Shown here one piece after another: positions 8,599-17,046 of a stretch of DNA of 37,828 nt. This stretch comes from Pseudomonadota bacterium (GTDB lineage Bacteria > Pseudomonadota > Alphaproteobacteria > Sphingomonadales > Sphingomonadaceae), in the NCBI GenBank assembly GCA_021782155.1, contig JAJXVK010000001.1, forward strand, positions 1-37,828, written 5' to 3'. Under the pieces are notes generated by a model that saw only the letters and a list, made by a program, of their open reading frames with translations, had not been told where the DNA came from and ran no database searches. Both the position numbers and the translations under genes were made by a program. The stretch's first letter is position 1, and every line of letters begins with the position of its first letter.

Positions 8599-9521
8599 TG
8601 TCCGCCATGGTCGATCCCACGCCCCTCGTCATGCCCACCGACTGGCGCGACTTCTTTGCGCTGACCAAGCCGCGTGTGATGAGCCTCGTGATCTTCACCG
8701 GGCTGTGCGGCATGCTGGCGGCGCCCGTCTCGATCAACCCGGTGCTGGGCTTCGTCGCGATCCTGTGCATCGCGGTCGGCGCTGGCGGCGCGGCGGCGCT
8801 CAACCAGTGGTGGGAAGCAGATATCGACGCGGGAATGAAGCGCACGCAGGCGCGCCCGCTTCCCGCGGGCCGCATGGACCGGACCAGCGCGCGTGACTTC
8901 GGCTTCGCGCTGTCGGGCGGCTCTGTGATGGTCATGGGCCTTGCGATCGATTGGCTCGCGGCGACGTTGCTCGCGGTCTCCATCTTCTACTACGCGTGGG
9001 TCTACACGGTGTGGCTCAAGCCGCGCACGCCGCAGAACATCGTGATCGGCGGCGGCGCGGGCGCGTTCCCGCCGTTGATCGGCTGGGTCGCGGCGACGGG
9101 CCACGTCACGCTGATGCCCGTGCTGCTGTTCGCGATCATCTTCGTCTGGACCCCGCCACACTTCTGGGCGCTCGCGCTGTTCGTGCAGACCGACTACGCC
9201 AAGGTCGGCATCCCGATGATGCCGGTGGTCGCGGGCGAAGCTGCAACGCGCCGGCAGATCCTGGCCTATGCCGTGTTGCTGCTGCCGATCGCGCTGGCGC
9301 CCTGGCTGATCGGCGCGACGGGGATCGTCTATGGCGTCTCGGCGCTGGTGCTGGGGCTCGCCTTCATCGCCTTCTCGCTTCCGGTGGGAACACGCCGCGC
9401 TGTCGAGGGCGACCGGATGAAACCGGAAAAGCGCCTGTTCGGCTTTTCCATCCTCTACCTGTTCGCGCTGTTCGGCATGCTGGTCGCCGATCGCTTCGCG
9501 AGCCTTGCGGGACTGCAATGA
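8598..9521 (+). CDS. ctaB: Protoheme IX farnesyltransferase (heme O synthase)
   Basis: CtaB adds a farnesyl group to heme b to make heme O, the precursor of heme a in the aa3 oxidase. It is a UbiA-type polytopic membrane enzyme. The 307-residue protein shows the prenyl-diphosphate-binding motif [19 protein letters not shown] (Asn69, Asp75 and Asp77, then MKRT and RP) and about eight or nine transmembrane helices; a second conserved stretch is [13 protein letters not shown]. The start ATG overlaps the stop of the epoxide-hydrolase-like gene (TGATG), and its stop overlaps the next small gene (ATGATGA). Length is normal for the family. Confidence 0.96.
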   Translation: MSAMVDPTPLVMPTDWRDFFALTKPRVMSLVIFTGLCGMLAAPVSINPVLGFVAILCIAVGAGGAAALNQWWEADIDAGMKRTQARPLPAGRMDRTSARDFGFALSGGSVMVMGLAIDWLAATLLAVSIFYYAWVYTVWLKPRTPQNIVIGGGAGAFPPLIGWVAATGHVTLMPVLLFAIIFVWTPPHFWALALFVQTDYAKVGIPMMPVVAGEAATRRQILAYAVLLLPIALAPWLIGATGIVYGVSALVLGLAFIAFSLPVGTRRAVEGDRMKPEKRLFGFSILYLFALFGMLVADRFASLAGLQ

Positions 9522-9691
9522 TGACCGACGACACGCCGCCAGAAAAGCCCGCCGACATCCCCGTGGACATGGAAGCCTTTCGCGCCCGCCAGCGCTCGCG
9601 CAACCGTGCACTCGGGCTGGTGCTGGCGGCACTGGTGGTGCTGTTCTTCGCCATCACGATCGTCAAGATGAAGGCGAAGGGGCACCTGTAA
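9518..9691 (+). CDS. CoxF-like small single-helix membrane protein
   Basis: This 57-residue protein has an acidic, Pro-rich N-terminus, a basic stretch (RARQRSRNR), one transmembrane helix (about 32-49) and a short Lys-rich end. Small single-helix proteins of this kind lie between ctaB and ctaG in many alphaproteobacterial cox clusters and are often called CoxF; their job, probably in oxidase assembly or stability, is not well defined. The ATG at 9518 overlaps the ctaB stop; the adjacent ATG at 9521 could also be used. ctaG begins 5 bp after its stop. The identification rests on size, topology and position, not on a recognised motif. Confidence 0.7.
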   Translation: MMTDDTPPEKPADIPVDMEAFRARQRSRNRALGLVLAALVVLFFAITIVKMKAKGHL

Positions 9692-9696
9692 GCGCC

Positions 9697-10284
9697 ATGG
9701 CGACCACGCCCACCCCCGAATCGGACAACCGCAAGGCGCGCAACCGCCGCGTCGGCTTCGCGATGCTGCTGATCGCGCTGGGCATGCTCGGGCTCGGTTA
9801 CGCGGCGGTGCCGCTTTACCGCGTGTTCTGCCAGGTCACCGGCTATGGCGGAACGCCCAGGCGCGTGGACGAACTGCAGGCCAGCGGCATCAAGGCGATC
9901 GGCAAGACAATCTCGATCCGCTTCGACGCCAACATCGACCGCGACATGCCCTGGGCCTTCAAGCCCGAACAGATCACGCAGACGATTTCCATCGGCTCGC
10001 GCTCGATGGCGCTGTTCGACGCCGAGAACAATTCGGACCAGACGATCACCGGCACGGCCAGCTTCAACGTTTCGCCCGACGCCGCGGCGGCCTATTTCAA
10101 CAAGATCCAGTGCTTCTGCTTTACCGAGCAGACGCTGCAGCCGCACGAAAAGGTGCGCATGCCCGTGATCTACTACGTCGATCCCAAGATCCTCGACGAC
10201 AAGGACGCGAAGGATACCGAGCAGATCACGCTCAGCTATACGTTCCATGTCGCCGCCGACAGTCCGTCGCTGGCAAAGAAATGA
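9697..10284 (+). CDS. ctaG: Cytochrome c oxidase assembly protein CtaG (Cox11 family)
   Basis: CtaG/Cox11 is a membrane-anchored copper chaperone that delivers copper to the CuB site of subunit I. The 195-residue protein has a short cytosolic N-terminus, one transmembrane helix (about 19-36), then a periplasmic beta-rich domain. Conserved features include the VPLYRVFCQVTGYGGT block just after the helix and the copper-binding NKIQCFCFTEQTL motif with the CxC pair. It begins 5 bp after the CoxF-like gene. A 106-bp gap separates it from ctaE. Length and motifs are standard. Confidence 0.95.
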   Translation: MATTPTPESDNRKARNRRVGFAMLLIALGMLGLGYAAVPLYRVFCQVTGYGGTPRRVDELQASGIKAIGKTISIRFDANIDRDMPWAFKPEQITQTISIGSRSMALFDAENNSDQTITGTASFNVSPDAAAAYFNKIQCFCFTEQTLQPHEKVRMPVIYYVDPKILDDKDAKDTEQITLSYTFHVAADSPSLAKK

Positions 10285-10390
10285 CGCCCGCAAAGGCACT
10301 GGACCGGCGCGCCGGGCGACGATAGAGAGCATTCAACCTAGGCGTTCCCGACTGAGAGGGGCACGTCAAATGTGGGGGTATTGAACAGCC

Positions 10391-11212
10391 ATGGCCGGCA
10401 CCAAGAACCACGATTATCACATCCTTCCGCCCGACATCGTGCCGCTGGTCGCCACGATCGGTGCGCTGACCTTCACTTCGGGCATGGTGCTGTTCATGCA
10501 CTCGCTGCCGGGCGGCCACTTCGTGCCGTGGCTCGGCATGGCGGTGCTGCTGGCCAGCATGTTCCAGTGGTTCACCAAGATCGTGGCCGAAGCCAAGGCG
10601 GGCGATCATACCCCGGTCGTGCAGCTCCACCAGCGCTATGGCATGATCCTGTTCATTGCTTCGGAAGTGATGTTCTTCGTCGGCTGGTTCTGGGCCTATT
10701 TCGATTTCTCGCTGTTCCCCTCGCAGCTGGCCGACGTGGTTGGCGGGCAGTGGCCGCCCAAGGCGATCGAAGCGGTCATGGATCCGTTCGACCTGCCACT
10801 GATCAACACGCTGATCCTGCTGTGCTCGGGCACTACGGTCACCTGGGCGCACCATTCGCTGATCCATGGTGACCGCGACGGGCTCAAGAAGGGCCTGTGG
10901 GCGACGATCCTGCTGGGCATGCTGTTCACCTCGCTGCAGGCCTACGAGTACATGCATGCGCCGTTCGCCTTCGGCAAGAACACCTACGGTTCGGCCTTCT
11001 ACATGGCGACCGGCTTCCACGGCTTCCACGTGATCGTCGGCACCATCTTCCTCGCCGTCTGCCTCAAGCGCGCCTACAACGGCGACTTCACGCCGCGCCA
11101 GCACTTCGGTTTCGAAGCGGCGGCGTGGTACTGGCACTTCGTCGACGTGGTGTGGCTGTTCCTGTTCACCGTGGTCTACGTCTGGGGTGGCTGGGGTTAC
11201 CCGACCCACTGA
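10391..11212 (+). CDS. ctaE: Cytochrome c oxidase subunit III
   Basis: Subunit III stabilises the aa3 oxidase and supports proton uptake; it has no metal cofactor. The 273-residue, seven-helix protein shows HDYHILPPDIVPL at the N-terminus, the HQRYGMILFIASEVMFFVGW region with the conserved membrane Glu92, HAPFAFGKNTYGSAFYM, and a C-terminal AAWYWHFVDVVWLFLF helix. Its TGA overlaps the ATG of the DUF983 gene by 1 bp. The 106 bp upstream hold no convincing gene. Confidence 0.97.
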   Translation: MAGTKNHDYHILPPDIVPLVATIGALTFTSGMVLFMHSLPGGHFVPWLGMAVLLASMFQWFTKIVAEAKAGDHTPVVQLHQRYGMILFIASEVMFFVGWFWAYFDFSLFPSQLADVVGGQWPPKAIEAVMDPFDLPLINTLILLCSGTTVTWAHHSLIHGDRDGLKKGLWATILLGMLFTSLQAYEYMHAPFAFGKNTYGSAFYMATGFHGFHVIVGTIFLAVCLKRAYNGDFTPRQHFGFEAAAWYWHFVDVVWLFLFTVVYVWGGWGYPTH

Positions 11213-11604
11213 TGACCGACTCAGCGGACAAGCAGACCGAAGGGCAGCCCGGCCTCGTCGCGGCTGCCCTTTCCGCTTCGTGCCCCCGCTGCGGCACGAA
11301 GGGCATGCTGTTCGACGGCGTGGCGCAGTTCGCCAGCCGCTGCCGCACCTGCGGGCTCGACTACACGCAGTTCAACGTCGGTGACGGCCCGGCCGCGTTT
11401 CTGACGCTGATCATCGGCACGATGATCGTGATCCTCGCCGTGGTGGTCGACTTCAAGTTCTCGCCGCCGTGGTGGGTTCACGTGCTGCTGTGGGTGCCGA
11501 TCACCGCCGGCGCCGTGATCGGGGCGCTGCGCGTCGCCAAGGCCGCGTTGCTGATCGCCGAATATCGCCGTGCCGCCGGGCAGGGCCGCCTCAAGGACGA
11601 TTGA
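11212..11604 (+). CDS. DUF983 family zinc-ribbon membrane protein
   Basis: This 130-residue protein has two CxxC knuckles (Cys24/Cys27 and Cys44/Cys47) forming a probable zinc ribbon, followed by two transmembrane helices (about 61-79 and 87-106) and a basic tail. The arrangement fits DUF983, a family commonly found beside ctaE and SURF1 in alphaproteobacteria and suspected to take part in oxidase assembly, without a defined reaction. It is translationally coupled to ctaE (TGATG), with SURF1 starting 11 bp after it. The family call is based on the motif pattern and context. Confidence 0.88.
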   Translation: MTDSADKQTEGQPGLVAAALSASCPRCGTKGMLFDGVAQFASRCRTCGLDYTQFNVGDGPAAFLTLIIGTMIVILAVVVDFKFSPPWWVHVLLWVPITAGAVIGALRVAKAALLIAEYRRAAGQGRLKDD

Positions 11605-11615
11605 CCTCCAGCGCC

Positions 11616-12209
11616 ATGATTCGCCGCATTCCGATAATCCCGACACTGCTTGTTTTGGCGGGTGTCTCCACGATGATCGGCCTCGGCGTGTGGCAATTGC
11701 ATCGCAAGCAGTGGAAGGAAGGCCTGATCGCGCAATACCAGGCGGCGCGCGCGGGCGGCGGCGAGGTGTCGTGGCCGACCTCGCCGGCCGAACTGGAGTC
11801 GGCGCTGTTCTATCGAAGCCGGGTCGATTGCCTGCAGGTGACCGGCTTCGACGCGCTGTCCGGGCGTTCGTCGGCGGACCAGCCAGGCTGGTCGCACATC
11901 GCCCATTGCCGCCTGCGCGGCGGCGGTACGGCCGAAGTCGCGCTGGGCTGGTCGAACGGGCCCGCCCAACCGGCGTGGAGCGGGGGCGAGGTGACGGGCT
12001 GGGTCACCGAGGGCCTTTCGGGCGCACGGCTCGTCGCGGATCCGCCGCAGGCTGGCCTTGCGCCCCTCGAACGCGCCGGCCCGCCGGACCCGACGCCGAT
12101 GGGGCACTTGTCCTACGCGCTCCAGTGGTTCGCCTTCGCTTTCGCCGCGACGGTGACCTATGCGCTGGCACTGCGCAAGCGCCTTGCCGGAACCGGCGCG
12201 CGCGGCTAA
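11616..12209 (+). CDS. SURF1 family cytochrome oxidase biogenesis protein
   Basis: SURF1 (Shy1) proteins help insert heme a into subunit I. The 197-residue protein has the expected two-helix layout: an N-terminal helix (about 7-24) running into GLGVWQLHRKQWKEGLI, a periplasmic domain, and a C-terminal helix containing HLSYALQWFAFAFAATVTY. The N- and C-terminal signatures are both clear. At 197 residues it is shorter than many SURF1 proteins (often 220-250), and the middle domain is compact. It lies 11 bp after DUF983, and thrC follows 25 bp later. Confidence 0.9.
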   Translation: MIRRIPIIPTLLVLAGVSTMIGLGVWQLHRKQWKEGLIAQYQAARAGGGEVSWPTSPAELESALFYRSRVDCLQVTGFDALSGRSSADQPGWSHIAHCRLRGGGTAEVALGWSNGPAQPAWSGGEVTGWVTEGLSGARLVADPPQAGLAPLERAGPPDPTPMGHLSYALQWFAFAFAATVTYALALRKRLAGTGARG

Positions 12210-12234
12210 CCCGCGCGCCCAAAGGACAGCATCA

Positions 12235-13641
12235 ATGGACTACGTCAGCACTCGCGGCAGCGCGCCCGCGCTCGATTTCGAAGGCGTCACGCTTGCCGGC
12301 CTCGCGTCGGACGGCGGGCTTTACGTGCCGCGCGAATGGCCGCGATTTACCCAGGACGAGATCGCGGCGATGGCCGGCCTGCCCTACGCCGAACTGGCAG
12401 CGAAGGTCATGCAGCCCTTCGTCGGCGATTCCATCGCGCCCGACCGCCTTCTTGAACTGACGCGCGAGGCCTATGGCCGCTTCGCCCACGCGGCGGTCAC
12501 CCCGCTGGTCCAGCTCGACGAGCGGCATTGGGTGCTCGAACTGTTCCACGGCCCCACGCTGGCCTTCAAGGACGTGGCGTTGCAGTTGCTCGGCCTGTTG
12601 TTCGAGGAATTCCTCAGCAAGCGGGACGACCACATCACCATCGTCGGCGCGACCAGCGGCGATACCGGCTCGGCGGCGATCGACGCGGTGGCGGGGCGCG
12701 CCAAGGTGGACATCTTCATGCTCCACCCGTTCGGCCGCGTGTCCGACGTGCAGCGCCGCCAGATGACCACGGTGCTCGCCCCCAACGTTCACAACATCGC
12801 CATCGACGGCAGCTTCGACGACGCGCAGGCGATGGTGAAGCGCATGTTCGCCGACACCGCGATGACCGGGCGTTTCGCGATCAGCGCGGTGAACTCGATC
12901 AACTGGGCGCGGCTGATGGCGCAGGTGGTCTATTACTTCGCCAGCGCACTCCAGCTCGGCGCACCCTGTCGCAAGGTCGCCTTCAGCGTGCCGACCGGCA
13001 ACTTCGGCGACGTGTTTGCCGGCTATGTCGCGGCGAAGATGGGGCTGCCGGTCGAACGGCTGATCGTCGCGACCAACGTCAATGACATCGTCGCGCGCGC
13101 GATCGCCAGCGGCGACTATTCGTGCGGCACGGTGGTGCCCACCGCCGCGCCCTCGATGGACATCCAGGTCTCCTCGAACTTCGAGCGGCTGCTGTTCGAC
13201 GCGGGCGGCCGCGACGGCGCGGCGCTTGCGGCGCAGATGACGGGCTTCGAGGCGTCGAAGGCGATGCAGCTGACCAACGCGCAGCGCGAAGGCGCGGCGG
13301 CGCTGTTCACCTCGGCGCGTGCCGATGCCGGCGACATGAGCCAGGCGATGCGCTGGGCCTTCGAGGCGGCCGGGCAGGTGCTCGACCCGCACACCGCGAT
13401 CGGCCTCCACGCCGCGCGCGCGGCCGAAGGGCTTCCCGCCGATGTGCCGGTGGTGACGCTCGCCACCGCGCATCCCGCCAAGTTCGTCGACGCGGTCGAG
13501 CGCGCCACAGGCGTGCGTCCGCCGCTCCCCGCGCGCGTGGGCGACCTGTTCGAGCGCGAGGAGCGCTTCGACCACCTGCCGGGCGACTACGACGCGGTCG
13601 CCGCCTACATCGCCGAACGGGCGACGCCGCGTAACGGCTGA
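12235..13641 (+). CDS. thrC: Threonine synthase
   Basis: ThrC converts O-phosphohomoserine to threonine using pyridoxal phosphate. The 468-residue protein has the N-terminal block YVSTRGSAPALDFEGV and the PLP-lysine region LFHGPTLAFKDVALQLLG with Lys112, followed by GATSGDTGSAAI and, later, the phosphate-binding VPTGNFGDVFAGY. The length fits the long proteobacterial class. The ATG at 12235 has an AAAGGAC ribosome-binding site; earlier in-frame ATGs lie inside the SURF1 gene. Its TGA overlaps the ATG of the methyltransferase gene. thrC after the oxidase assembly genes is an order I recall from sphingomonads. Confidence 0.96.
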   Translation: MDYVSTRGSAPALDFEGVTLAGLASDGGLYVPREWPRFTQDEIAAMAGLPYAELAAKVMQPFVGDSIAPDRLLELTREAYGRFAHAAVTPLVQLDERHWVLELFHGPTLAFKDVALQLLGLLFEEFLSKRDDHITIVGATSGDTGSAAIDAVAGRAKVDIFMLHPFGRVSDVQRRQMTTVLAPNVHNIAIDGSFDDAQAMVKRMFADTAMTGRFAISAVNSINWARLMAQVVYYFASALQLGAPCRKVAFSVPTGNFGDVFAGYVAAKMGLPVERLIVATNVNDIVARAIASGDYSCGTVVPTAAPSMDIQVSSNFERLLFDAGGRDGAALAAQMTGFEASKAMQLTNAQREGAAALFTSARADAGDMSQAMRWAFEAAGQVLDPHTAIGLHAARAAEGLPADVPVVTLATAHPAKFVDAVERATGVRPPLPARVGDLFEREERFDHLPGDYDAVAAYIAERATPRNG

Positions 13642-14528
13642 TGGCTGAACTCGACCCGCAGTCGCAGCTTCTCGCCGGATCGGGCTGGGCCGATTTCGGG
13701 CTGCTCGACAGCGGACACGGTCGCAAGCTCGAGCGTTACGGGCGCTATCGCTTCATCCGGCCCGAGCCGCAGGCGATGTGGGCGCCGCGGCTCGCCGACT
13801 GGAAGGCCGAGGGCGAGTTCGTGCCCGGCTCGGACGAGGACGGCGGCGGACGCTGGCACTTCGCTTCGCCCGTCCCGCGCGAGGGCTGGGAACTTGAGTG
13901 GAACGAGGTGAAGTTCACCGCGTCCTGCACGCCCTTCCGCCACCTCGGCTTCTTTCCCGACATGGCCCCGGTGTGGGACTGGATGGGTGATCAGCTCGAA
14001 GCCCGATCCGATGCCGCGACGATGAACCTGTTCGGCTACACCGGCGTCGGCACGCTGGCGCTGTCGCAATACGGGCCCGTCACGCACGTCGACGCCTCGA
14101 AGAAGTCCGTCGCCCAGGCGCGCGAGAACGCCGCGCTCTCGGGCATGGCCGAGCGCCCGGTGCGCTGGATCGTCGACGATGCCGCCAAGTTCGCCGCGCG
14201 CGAGGTGCGGCGCGAGAAGCGTTACGACGGGATCATCCTCGACCCGCCCAAGTTCGGGCGCGGTCCCGGCGGCGAGGTCTGGCGGCTGGAGGAGCACTTG
14301 CCCGCGCTGGTGTCCGACTGCCGCAAGCTGCTCGACGGCGAGAGCCGCTTCCTGTTCCTCACAGTCTACGCGGTCCGCATGAGCAGCCTTGCCATCGGCG
14401 GCCTTCTGGCGGAGGCTTTCGCCGACATGCCCGGCACGATCGAACACGGCGAACTGGCGATTCGCGAGGAGGGACCGGACGGCCGGCTTCTCCCCACCGC
14501 GATCTTCGCGCGCTGGCGCAACGGCTAG
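13641..14528 (+). CDS. Class I SAM-dependent methyltransferase (RlmI/RlmK-like)
   Basis: The 295-residue protein has a Rossmann methyltransferase domain with motif I NLFGYTGVGTLA (129-140), acidic motif II HVDASKKSV, and a catalytic-type DPPKFGRG (201-208), as in the COG1092 group of 23S rRNA methyltransferases. It lacks an obvious N-terminal PUA domain; instead, the first 100 or so residues are Trp- and Arg-rich (such as YGRYRFIRPEPQAMWAPR). The target, rRNA base or other, is inferred from family similarity only. The ATG overlaps the thrC stop (TGATGG). Confidence 0.82.
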   Translation: MAELDPQSQLLAGSGWADFGLLDSGHGRKLERYGRYRFIRPEPQAMWAPRLADWKAEGEFVPGSDEDGGGRWHFASPVPREGWELEWNEVKFTASCTPFRHLGFFPDMAPVWDWMGDQLEARSDAATMNLFGYTGVGTLALSQYGPVTHVDASKKSVAQARENAALSGMAERPVRWIVDDAAKFAAREVRREKRYDGIILDPPKFGRGPGGEVWRLEEHLPALVSDCRKLLDGESRFLFLTVYAVRMSSLAIGGLLAEAFADMPGTIEHGELAIREEGPDGRLLPTAIFARWRNG

Positions 14529-14538
14529 AGCGCGCACC

Positions 14539-15420
14539 ATGGGCGCCCGCGATTTCCTGATCATGGTGGCGGTTTGCGCGATCTGGGGCCTCAACAACAT
14601 CGTTTCGAAGCTGGTGGTCAGCACCTGGGACGTGCCGCCGCTGTTCTATGCCTCGGTCCGCTTCGCGCTGGTTCTGCTGCTTGCCCTGCCCTGGGTGCTG
14701 CCGCTGCCGCGACCGTTGTGGCGGATCGTGATGGTGGGTCTGTGCATGGGCGCGGGCAGTTTCGGGCTGATGTTCGTGGGCCTCACGACTTCCTCCCCGT
14801 CGGCTGCGGCGGTGGTTGTGCAGGCGGGCGTTCCCGTTACCACGCTGCTCTCGATCGTCGTGCTGGGAGAGCGCATCCACTGGCGGCGATGGCTGGGCAT
14901 TGCGCTTACCCTGCTGGGCGTCCTCGCGGTGATCTGGAAGCCGGGCTTTGCAGTTTCTACTGGCCTGCTGTTCGTGTTCGCATCGGCGGTGACAAGTTCG
15001 ATCGGCGCGATCCTGATGAAGCAGATGCCCGGCATCGCGCCGCTGCGCTTCCAGGCCTGGGTAGCCTTGTCGAGCTTCGTCGCACTGGCGGCGGCCAGCG
15101 CGGTGGGCGAAAGCGGCCAGTGGGGCGCCGCCACCGCGGCAGGCTGGCCATTCGTCGCGGCGGTCGTGTTTTCGGCAGCGGTGGTCTCGGTGGGTGCGCA
15201 CACGGCCTATTACGGGCTCATCGCGCGGCACGAAGCGAACCTGATCGCTCCGCTGACACTGATGACCCCGCTGGCGACGATTGCGCTTGGCGTGACGATC
15301 ACCGGCGACCAGCTTGACGCGCACATGATCGCGGGCACCGCCCTGGCGCTGCTGGGTGTATTGATCATCGCTGTGCGGCGCACCGGTGCGCCGGTGGTCG
15401 AAGCGCAGCAGCGCGCCTAG
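14539..15420 (+). CDS. EamA/DMT-superfamily transporter
   Basis: This 293-residue protein has ten hydrophobic segments in two five-helix repeats, as expected for the drug/metabolite (EamA) superfamily. The first repeat opens with CAIWGLNNIVSKLVV and ends around LGERIHWRRWLGIALTLLGVLAVI, a typical EamA hallmark; the second ends with ALALLGVLIIAVRR. The substrate is unknown. It begins 10 bp after the methyltransferase stop and converges on the HerA-like ATPase gene, sharing the 4-bp palindrome CTAG that supplies both stop codons. Confidence 0.87.
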   Translation: MGARDFLIMVAVCAIWGLNNIVSKLVVSTWDVPPLFYASVRFALVLLLALPWVLPLPRPLWRIVMVGLCMGAGSFGLMFVGLTTSSPSAAAVVVQAGVPVTTLLSIVVLGERIHWRRWLGIALTLLGVLAVIWKPGFAVSTGLLFVFASAVTSSIGAILMKQMPGIAPLRFQAWVALSSFVALAAASAVGESGQWGAATAAGWPFVAAVVFSAAVVSVGAHTAYYGLIARHEANLIAPLTLMTPLATIALGVTITGDQLDAHMIAGTALALLGVLIIAVRRTGAPVVEAQQRA

Positions 15421-16898
15421 TCGAGCGCGGCGGTCTGCAATCCCAGCCCGGGCACGCCCACGCTGCGCCGTCCGCCGAAGTCGGTGCGCACCACGATCAG
15501 GCCGTCGCGCTCCATGTAGTCCAGCAGGCGGCGGATGCGTCCCGGCGAATGCGTGCCGTAGAGCCGCCCCAGCGCGTCGTCGCCGGGGCAGGGTTCGCCC
15601 TCGATCGCGGCGCGGCCGATGGCGAGGAACGGAGCGAGCATGTCGTCCGGTACGCCACGTGCATGCTCAAGGAGTGCGGCCCAGCGTTCGTCGCCCGCGT
15701 CCTCCATCCCGGCGAGCGCCAGCGCGAACAGGCGCCTGAAGCGCACCGGGTCGAGTCCGGGGTCGCCCAGCCGCTCCATCCGGCAACGAACCGAAAAGTC
15801 CTGCAGCAGCGCGGCGTTCGTCTGGAAAGAGGCATCGGGCTGGTCTGCCATGGCGCGCAGCACGCGGCGCAGAGTGGCCTCGCGTTCGCCGGTGTCCATC
15901 GCGGGGACGACGGCGCGCAACCCGACTTCGTCCGGCGACACGAGGTCGGGCAGGGCGAATGCGCCAATCGTCTCGACCAGCGCCTCGCTGTCCGCGGGGC
16001 TGGCGCGGCGAGGCCGGGGCGGGGCGGGGATATGCTCGTCCGCGCTCCAGTCGGCGAAGAGCATCGCCTTCATGTCTTCGGCACTGGCCTCGGGAAGCGG
16101 GGCGAGCGCTGGTGCGGCGCTCTTCGCGCCGGTGCGCACCGCGCCGATCCGCACCGAGACGGGGCGGCGGCTGATCGCGGGGCCGAGCCCGAGGAAGTGG
16201 CCGCGCTGGAGATCGCGGATCTGTTCGGCCTGCCGCCGCTCCATGCCGAGCAGGTCGGCGGCGCGCACCATGTCGATATCGAGGAAGGTGCGTCCCATCA
16301 GGAAGTTCGAGGCCTCGGCGGCGACGTTCTTGGCAAGCTTCGCCAGGCGCTGCGTGGCGATCACCCCGGCCAGCCCGCGCTTGCGCCCGCGGCACATCAG
16401 GTTGGTCATCGCGGCAAGCGATAGGCGGCGCACTTCGTCGGTCACGTCTCCGGCCGCGGCGGGCGCGAACATCTGCGCTTCGTCGACCACCACCAGCGCG
16501 GGAAACCATTGCTCGCGCGGCGCATCGAACAGCGTGTTCAGGAACTGCGCGGCGCAGCGCATCTGGCCTTCGATCTCGAGTCCGTCGAGCGCGAGCACGA
16601 CCGAGGCGCGGTGCTGGCGGATGCGCGCGGCGAGCCGGGCGATGCCGTTCGCGTCGTGCTCGGACCCGTCGATCACCACGTGGCCGAATGGTTCGGCGAG
16701 CGTGACGAAATCACCTTCGGGATCGATCACCACCTGCTGCACCAGCCCGGCGCTCTCTTCAAGCAACCGGCGCAGCAGGTGCGATTTGCCCGAGCCCGAA
16801 TTGCCCTGCACCAGCAGGCGCGTGGCGAGGAGTTCCTCGATGTCGATGCCGACAGGCTTGCCGCCCGCTTCCTCGCCAATGATCACGCTTGCGCCCAC
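15417..16898 (-). CDS. HerA/DUF87-type P-loop ATPase of unknown role
   Basis: From a GTG at 16898 the protein is 493 residues. Walker A is GNSGSGKSHLL (32-42), and Walker B is LVVVDEAQ with Asp139-Glu140. ATQRLAKLAK resembles a sensor region, and RGHFLGLGPAI ends the ATPase core; the C-terminal 200 residues are helical with a winged-helix-like end. This matches the HerA/VirB4-like DUF87 ATPases annotated as ATP-binding proteins in alphaproteobacteria. No nurA nuclease or sirtuin-like partner is adjacent, so the role is open. The start is uncertain: GTG 16898 or TTG 16916 are both possible, and a farther ATG at 17099 would overlap folB on the other strand and is unlikely. Confidence 0.8.
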   Translation of the reverse strand: MGASVIIGEEAGGKPVGIDIEELLATRLLVQGNSGSGKSHLLRRLLEESAGLVQQVVIDPEGDFVTLAEPFGHVVIDGSEHDANGIARLAARIRQHRASVVLALDGLEIEGQMRCAAQFLNTLFDAPREQWFPALVVVDEAQMFAPAAAGDVTDEVRRLSLAAMTNLMCRGRKRGLAGVIATQRLAKLAKNVAAEASNFLMGRTFLDIDMVRAADLLGMERRQAEQIRDLQRGHFLGLGPAISRRPVSVRIGAVRTGAKSAAPALAPLPEASAEDMKAMLFADWSADEHIPAPPRPRRASPADSEALVETIGAFALPDLVSPDEVGLRAVVPAMDTGEREATLRRVLRAMADQPDASFQTNAALLQDFSVRCRMERLGDPGLDPVRFRRLFALALAGMEDAGDERWAALLEHARGVPDDMLAPFLAIGRAAIEGEPCPGDDALGRLYGTHSPGRIRRLLDYMERDGLIVVRTDFGGRRSVGVPGLGLQTAALD

Positions 16899-16919
16899 GT
16901 CAGGGGGCTTAGGCAATGG

Positions 16920-17046
16920 GGCGAGGGCGGGACAAGGCCGGCAGGGCTTCCCGCTGGGGAAAACGGCAAGGCCCCTGCGCGGGCGTGGACTTTTCGCGCC
17001 GGCCCTGCCAAGTCGCGGCAGCCCGATCGTATCAGGAACCCGCCCC
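16920..17046. promoter_or_regulatory. Divergent spacer between HerA-like ATPase and folB
   Basis: About 127 bp of GC-rich DNA lies between two divergently read genes, so it should contain both promoters. No clear sigma-70 hexamer pair was found on either strand. Short GC-rich inverted repeats are present, but none stands out. Confidence 0.3.

Noticed and set aside
10281-10325. 14-codon open frame between ctaG and ctaE
   Set aside because: Too short and overlapping the ctaG stop, with no ribosome-binding site and no known counterpart.
12232-13575. 447-codon minus-strand open frame over thrC
   Set aside because: Antisense shadow of thrC, with Arg/His-rich, non-protein-like composition.
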